Source: GCA-002715885 sp045561575
Lineage (GTDB): Bacteria; Bacteroidota; Bacteroidia; Flavobacteriales; BACL11
Direction: 5' to 3'
Assembly (NCBI GenBank): GCA_045561575.1
Contig: JBJKXM010000069.1
Location: forward strand, 1-22,364
DNA length: 22,364 nucleotides
The notes beneath the pieces were generated by a model, which was given only the letters and a program-made list of their open reading frames with translations, was not told the origin of the DNA and did no database searches. Of this stretch, positions 20,787 to 22,364 are shown piece by piece. Position numbers and translations under genes: made by a program. Every line of letters starts with the position of its first letter. Positions within the stretch are counted from its first letter, which is position 1.

Positions 20787-21853
20787 AAAATATTTTAATC
20801 TCAATTATTGTTTTGATTTTTAGTTTTGATGTATTTGCTCAAACTCAACAAAACAGAAATCTTTTCTTTGATGGGCAAAATCGCGAGTATATAATTTATG
20901 TTCCTGCAATATATGATGGTACTCAGAATGTGCCGCTAATGTTTAGTTTTCACGGTGGTGGAGGTACCTCATCTGGTTTTATGAATTTTGAAAATGATAT
21001 GAGGCCCGTTTCTGATACAGCAGGATTTATCGCTATTTATCCCCAGGCAGCAGTTGATCCAACTGATGGAAGTAATTCATGGCTTCATAAGGCACCAACA
21101 TCACATAATGATATTTTTTTTATTGAAGCAATTATTGATTCTCTTTCTAATGAGTTTATGATTGATAATGATAGGGTATATGCCTGCGGCTATTCAGAAG
21201 GTGGTATTTTTTCATATGAATTAGCTTGTCGATTAAATAGTAAAATTGCTGCCGTTTCTTCAGTTTCTGGAAGTATGTTGGTTGATTCATTTAGAGATAG
21301 TTATTATAATTTAGGGTTTTGTTCTCCAGTACATCCTACTGCTATTCTTTTGATTCCGGGAACTGATGATTCAAGCCCTCATTCAACATACTCTGGATTT
21401 CAGCCATACTATATGTCTGCAGATGAAATAACAACTTATTGGAGTAGCTATGATAATACCGATTTTAATCCAACTATCACTCAATTACCAAATACTAATA
21501 CATCAGATGGTAGTACAGTAGAAAAAAGAACTTGGGAAAATGGAGATAATTGTGTTGCTGTTACTGAGCTTAAGGTAATTGGTGGGGGTCATGATTGGCC
21601 AGGAAGTAGTGGTAATATGGATATTGATGCAACTTCAGAAATATGGAATTTTGTATCAAGATTTGATATCAATGGACTAATTAATTGTTCTTCATCCGAT
21701 ATCACTGATGAAGTCACAATTGAGCCAGATCGCTTAATTAAAATTATTGATGTTTTAGGAAGAGAGACTAATTTAAAAAATAATCAGCCTTTGTTTTTCA
21801 TTTATGAAAATGGTAAAATAGAAAAGAAATATTTTTCTAAACCAATTTTTTAA
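20783..21853 (+). CDS. Exported LpqC/polyhydroxybutyrate depolymerase-type esterase
   Basis: A 356-residue secreted alpha/beta hydrolase. The start at 20783 gives MKNILISIIVLIFSFDVFAQ as signal peptide and the ATGA overlap seen elsewhere in this operon; an ATG at 20777 would add two residues. Numbered from 20783, FSFHGGGGTSSG (55-66) forms the oxyanion region, Ser138 lies in CGYSEGG, Asp195 or Asp196 in PGTDD, and His270 in GGGHDWPG. From about 313 the tail (RLIKIIDVLGRE, then IYENGKIEKKYF) matches a T9SS sorting-domain variant common in marine flavobacteria, so the enzyme is probably exported through the T9SS. LpqC relatives act on polyhydroxybutyrate, feruloyl or acetyl esters. The stop overlaps the converging DoxX gene by 4 bases. 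Confidence 0.85.
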   Translation: MKNILISIIVLIFSFDVFAQTQQNRNLFFDGQNREYIIYVPAIYDGTQNVPLMFSFHGGGGTSSGFMNFENDMRPVSDTAGFIAIYPQAAVDPTDGSNSWLHKAPTSHNDIFFIEAIIDSLSNEFMIDNDRVYACGYSEGGIFSYELACRLNSKIAAVSSVSGSMLVDSFRDSYYNLGFCSPVHPTAILLIPGTDDSSPHSTYSGFQPYYMSADEITTYWSSYDNTDFNPTITQLPNTNTSDGSTVEKRTWENGDNCVAVTELKVIGGGHDWPGSSGNMDIDATSEIWNFVSRFDINGLINCSSSDITDEVTIEPDRLIKIIDVLGRETNLKNNQPLFFIYENGKIEKKYFSKPIF

Positions 21854-22302
21854 AGGCTGCCAAAGTATATTATGGTTGGAATAAAAATTATTCCGCAAAT
21901 TACAGAAAAAATTCTTTTCGAATTTTTTAGAGAATGCCAATAAGCAAGTAAGATTAAAGGAATTTGAAAAGGGAGTCTAATAAGTGCTTGGTTTTTAGAT
22001 ATTCCTAATGATTCTTGTGCAATTTCTGATGTATACAAGAAAATATTTGCTGGAAAAACAGCTAAGAGTAATAATATTATCCCCCATGAAGCATAAAATC
22101 TAGTTGATTTAAAAATCAATAACACACCAAATAAAATTTCAAAAAAACCACTTAAATATACTAGCTCGAGTTGATATGCTAAATAATCTGGCATAATATT
22201 TAAGAATAAAATGGGGTCTGTAAAATGTTTAATGCCAACAACTATATATAATATACTCATTACATAAACCGTAAGGATTTTAAAATTATTTATAGTCAAC
22301 AT
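21850..22302 (-). CDS. DoxX family membrane protein
   Basis: A 150-residue inner-membrane protein with four helices (about 8-25, 45-65, 72-92 and 108-143, the last possibly two). The sequence GIKHFTDPILFLNIMPDYL (23-41) followed by LVYLSGFFEILFGVLL (47-62) is the standard DoxX family signature. DoxX proteins are linked to thiosulfate:quinone oxidation in archaea and to redox stress in some bacteria, which makes the adjacent sulfur operon worth noting, but it is on the opposite strand and the link is weak. Its stop overlaps the esterase stop by 4 bases. Confidence 0.8.
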   Translation of the reverse strand: MLTINNFKILTVYVMSILYIVVGIKHFTDPILFLNIMPDYLAYQLELVYLSGFFEILFGVLLIFKSTRFYASWGIILLLLAVFPANIFLYTSEIAQESLGISKNQALIRLPFQIPLILLAYWHSLKNSKRIFSVICGIIFIPTIIYFGSL

Positions 22303-22350
22303 TATTATTAATATTTATATATATAAAATTACAAATCATAAATTTACATT

Positions 22351-22364
22351 ATGAAAAAAATAGA
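22351..22364 (+). CDS. Start of a further gene (right edge)
   Basis: An ATG followed by AAA AAA ATA, giving Met-Lys-Lys-Ile, the form of many signal-peptide starts in this window. TAAATTTA ending six bases upstream is one base off the TAnnTTTG -7 pattern. Only four codons are visible, so the product cannot be named. Confidence 0.35.

Noticed and set aside
1..22364. CRISPR arrays, tRNA or rRNA genes, transposases, integrases or toxin-antitoxin pairs
   Set aside because: No spaced direct repeats, RNA-like conserved blocks or recombinase families were seen; base composition appears even and genes look resident.

Overview
The window looks like a stretch of chromosome from a marine flavobacterium or close relative (Bacteroidota). 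The clues are: very AT-rich DNA; genes with no Shine-Dalgarno but, at several promoters, a TAnnTTTG -7 box of the Bacteroidota type; signal peptides cleaved before Gln (...FSQ, ...FAQ, ...FGQ); short C-terminal tails resembling type IX secretion (T9SS) sorting domains on two exported enzymes; and families common in that group. The window is almost wholly coding. No tRNA, rRNA, CRISPR array, insertion sequence or gap over 300 bases was seen. Same-strand neighbours are usually 1-15 bases apart or overlap by 4, and all four convergent gene pairs share their stop codons in a 4-base overlap, so there is no room there for hairpin terminators.

Region A (1-6810, + strand) reads as one operon for scavenging peptides and dicarboxylates. 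It holds the end of a DcuC-type C4-dicarboxylate carrier, an isoaspartyl dipeptidase homologue (iadA-like), an outer-membrane porin, an exported M14 zinc carboxypeptidase, a second porin related to the first, and an exported SGNH hydrolase with a PKD domain. A small DoxX-like membrane protein follows (6841-7209). The dipeptidase keeps its metal site but carries Lys and Gly where the E. coli enzyme has the substrate-contacting Glu77 and Ser289.

Region B (7206-14897, possibly to 15226) resembles the light or photo-oxidative stress clusters controlled by LitR/CarH-type MerR regulators. A minus-strand operon SRPBCC protein - SOUL haem-binding protein - MsrA - Fpg-like glycosylase runs divergently from a MerR gene. 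Further on, a DUF2452 gene is divergent from an operon of an unusual SDR, an MMPL/RND exporter and a CPD photolyase. The theme is repair of oxidised or light-damaged protein and DNA, plus something involving membrane lipid or small molecules. The MerR protein keeps the DNA-binding and helical-bundle parts of a cobalamin photoreceptor but lacks the B12-binding Rossmann domain. Inverted repeats lie in both divergent intergenic regions. This is the best candidate in the window for an undescribed regulatory system.

Region C (15318-16919, - strand) holds an exported AhpD/CMD-like protein, a small membrane protein and a class IV PLP aminotransferase.

Region D (17037-21853, + strand) is a sulfur module: a TSUP exporter, a persulfide dioxygenase fused to two rhodanese domains, a stand-alone rhodanese, a SAM methyltransferase, a nitroreductase and an exported LpqC-type esterase. 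The last four are linked by 4-base overlaps. A DoxX-like protein (21850-22302, -) closes the region, and a new + gene begins at 22351.
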